From Temnopleurus reevesii (taxonomy: Eukaryota > Echinodermata > Echinoidea > Temnopleuroida > Temnopleuridae), in assembly GCA_036244855.1 (NCBI GenBank), contig BQKZ01001585.1, positions 75,142 to 92,077 on the forward strand: a stretch of DNA of 16,936 nt, given 5' to 3'. The first letter of the stretch is position 1, and each line of letters begins with the position of its first letter. A program made the position numbers and the translations under genes. Below, in pieces: positions 16,056 through 16,936 of this stretch. The notes beneath the pieces were generated by a model, which saw only the letters and a list, made by a program, of their open reading frames with translations, did not search any database and was not told the DNA's origin.

Positions 16056-16256
16056 ATGCCTGGTATTCCTCCACTTCTCCTCTTCTCTTCTTTTTTCATA
16101 TTCTTCTTTTTCTTCCATTTCTTCCTCTTCCCATTTTGGAAGGTTAGGCATATTCAAAGTAGACTATTGCCTGCGGCCTTCCTGCCGATTGCCTCCCAAT
16201 GGGCTTCCTGGCCCAGGGGGAAGCAATTGGCAGAAAGACCTGTGGCAATGGTCTAA
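16056..16256 (+). CDS. Possible coding exon starting with ATG directly after a splice acceptor
   Basis: ATG follows the acceptor TGCTTGTAG immediately. The 66 codons begin MPGIPPLLLF, then a Phe-rich stretch (residues 10-27) that would be a hydrophobic segment or signal, then basic residues (WKVRHIQSR). The frame is open to 16256. The Phe run is the translation of a long pyrimidine tract, so it may be low-complexity DNA instead. It could pair with the candidate first exon ending at 14433, giving a 1622-bp intron. No family recognised. Confidence 0.2.
   Translation: MPGIPPLLLFSSFFIFFFFFHFFLFPFWKVRHIQSRLLPAAFLPIASQWASWPRGKQLAERPVAMV
16182..16233. repeat. Imperfect hairpin, 17-bp arms
   Basis: 16182-16198 and 16217-16233 pair at 15 of 17 positions, with one of the two exceptions a possible G-U pair, across an 18-base loop. 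Too short to assign to any RNA class. Confidence 0.5.
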
Positions 16257-16902
16257 TTGAAAGCAGCATGAGTAGGTAGGCAGGCATATTTGATACTTTT
16301 GATGTTAGTCACACAAAGCCGGTCAGTAAACACTAAAGAATAGTTACTTTTTGTCTGAGTATAAAAAAAAACCCTTAAATCAATCTGCCAAGCTATTAGT
16401 ATTGTTCCCAATAGTAAATCCCAGAGGTAGTCATTAGTTTAGCCGGTTAGTGTTACTTTGTGAAATATGTGTATGGACTGGAGCTCCATGGTCTGAACTT
16501 TCACTGTCAATATAGTATAGAATCTCTGCAATGCAGCCAAGAGCATTTTTTAAAGCTGATATCAGGGGTAGATATGAAAGAATTCTGTCATTCATATATA
16601 TAACTGTAACATGTTATCTGTATTTTTTCATTCAATAGGCCTGCCAATTTAAGGCTGGCGGGTAAACGTAGAAGATAGTCATTCATAACCAACCTTGTGT
16701 TCCCCGAAACCGGGCCGTGTAATCGAAAGCAAATTCAGTTATTCTATGTATTCTGGCATTTCTTCATATAGTGTTTGATGGAGATTACTTTATTGATCTA
16801 AAACAGCTACTTCTAGAACTAGACTACTAGACCTCATGAGACTTAACGTCTTAAACATGCCTGAGTCTGGTACAGATGCTTCAAATATTAGACTCAGAGC
16901 AG
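16257..16902. other. Non-coding sequence, nothing identified
   Basis: AT-rich with no motif, inverted repeat or open frame worth naming. Confidence 0.4.
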
Positions 16903-16936
16903 GCGCGCACATTTTGATACCCGGGGGGGGGGGGGT
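16903..16936. repeat. Start of a second G-tract repeat, cut by the window end
   Basis: GCGCGCAC, then ATTTTGATACCC and a G-run, matching 12994-13034 except for a 4-5-base gap. The rest lies outside. Confidence 0.65.

Noticed and set aside
1..16936. CRISPR arrays, bacterial operons, tRNA or rRNA genes
   Set aside because: No evenly spaced repeats with unique spacers, no tRNA B-box with matching arms and no rRNA-like conserved block was seen; the gene structure is eukaryotic.

Overview
This looks like nuclear DNA of a marine invertebrate deuterostome, most likely an echinoderm. The pointers are split genes with GT-AG introns, many small transposons, TACATGTA- and TAGGCCTA-type words, and a TGACCTTTGACC/ACGG repeat of a kind I associate with such genomes. 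The species call is inference. Most short open frames here do not look like genes.

The clear gene is on the minus strand. Four exons (9012-8839, 6381-6327, 4923-4833, 3801-3716) join in frame into about 135 N-terminal residues of peptidylglycine alpha-hydroxylating monooxygenase (PHM, either alone or as the first domain of PAM), the copper enzyme that amidates secreted neuropeptides. Visible are a signal peptide, the LMPGV block, four family cysteines, the His-His pair of the first copper site and the KxNIMxxWARDA block. The rest of the gene lies beyond base 1, so bases 1-3715 are intron 4 as far as they go.

The introns are full of insertions. Intron 4 holds a foldback hairpin, a 397-bp inverted-repeat element, two broken acidic reading frames, a 67-bp tandem duplication and a duplication that copies the exon 4 splice donor. 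Intron 3 carries a piece of a dispersed repeat. Intron 2 carries a Tc1/mariner-like MITE and a 649-bp inverted-repeat element with nuclear-receptor-like DR1 sites. Intron 1 carries an RFX X-box match, a MITE with a telomere-like core, and a probable solo LTR.

From 9013 to about 14180 no gene is convincing. This stretch holds a divergent third copy of the telomere-core MITE family, simple repeats (one ambiguous base at 10430), a G-tract repeat and a PIF/Harbinger MITE. At 14190-14433 a CpG-richer segment with perfect NRF1 and CRE sites ends in a consensus splice donor. It is probably the promoter and first exon of a plus-strand gene running out of the window; a possible second exon starts at 16056. 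Its intron carries the second telomere-core MITE. The last 34 bases start another copy of the G-tract repeat seen at 12992.
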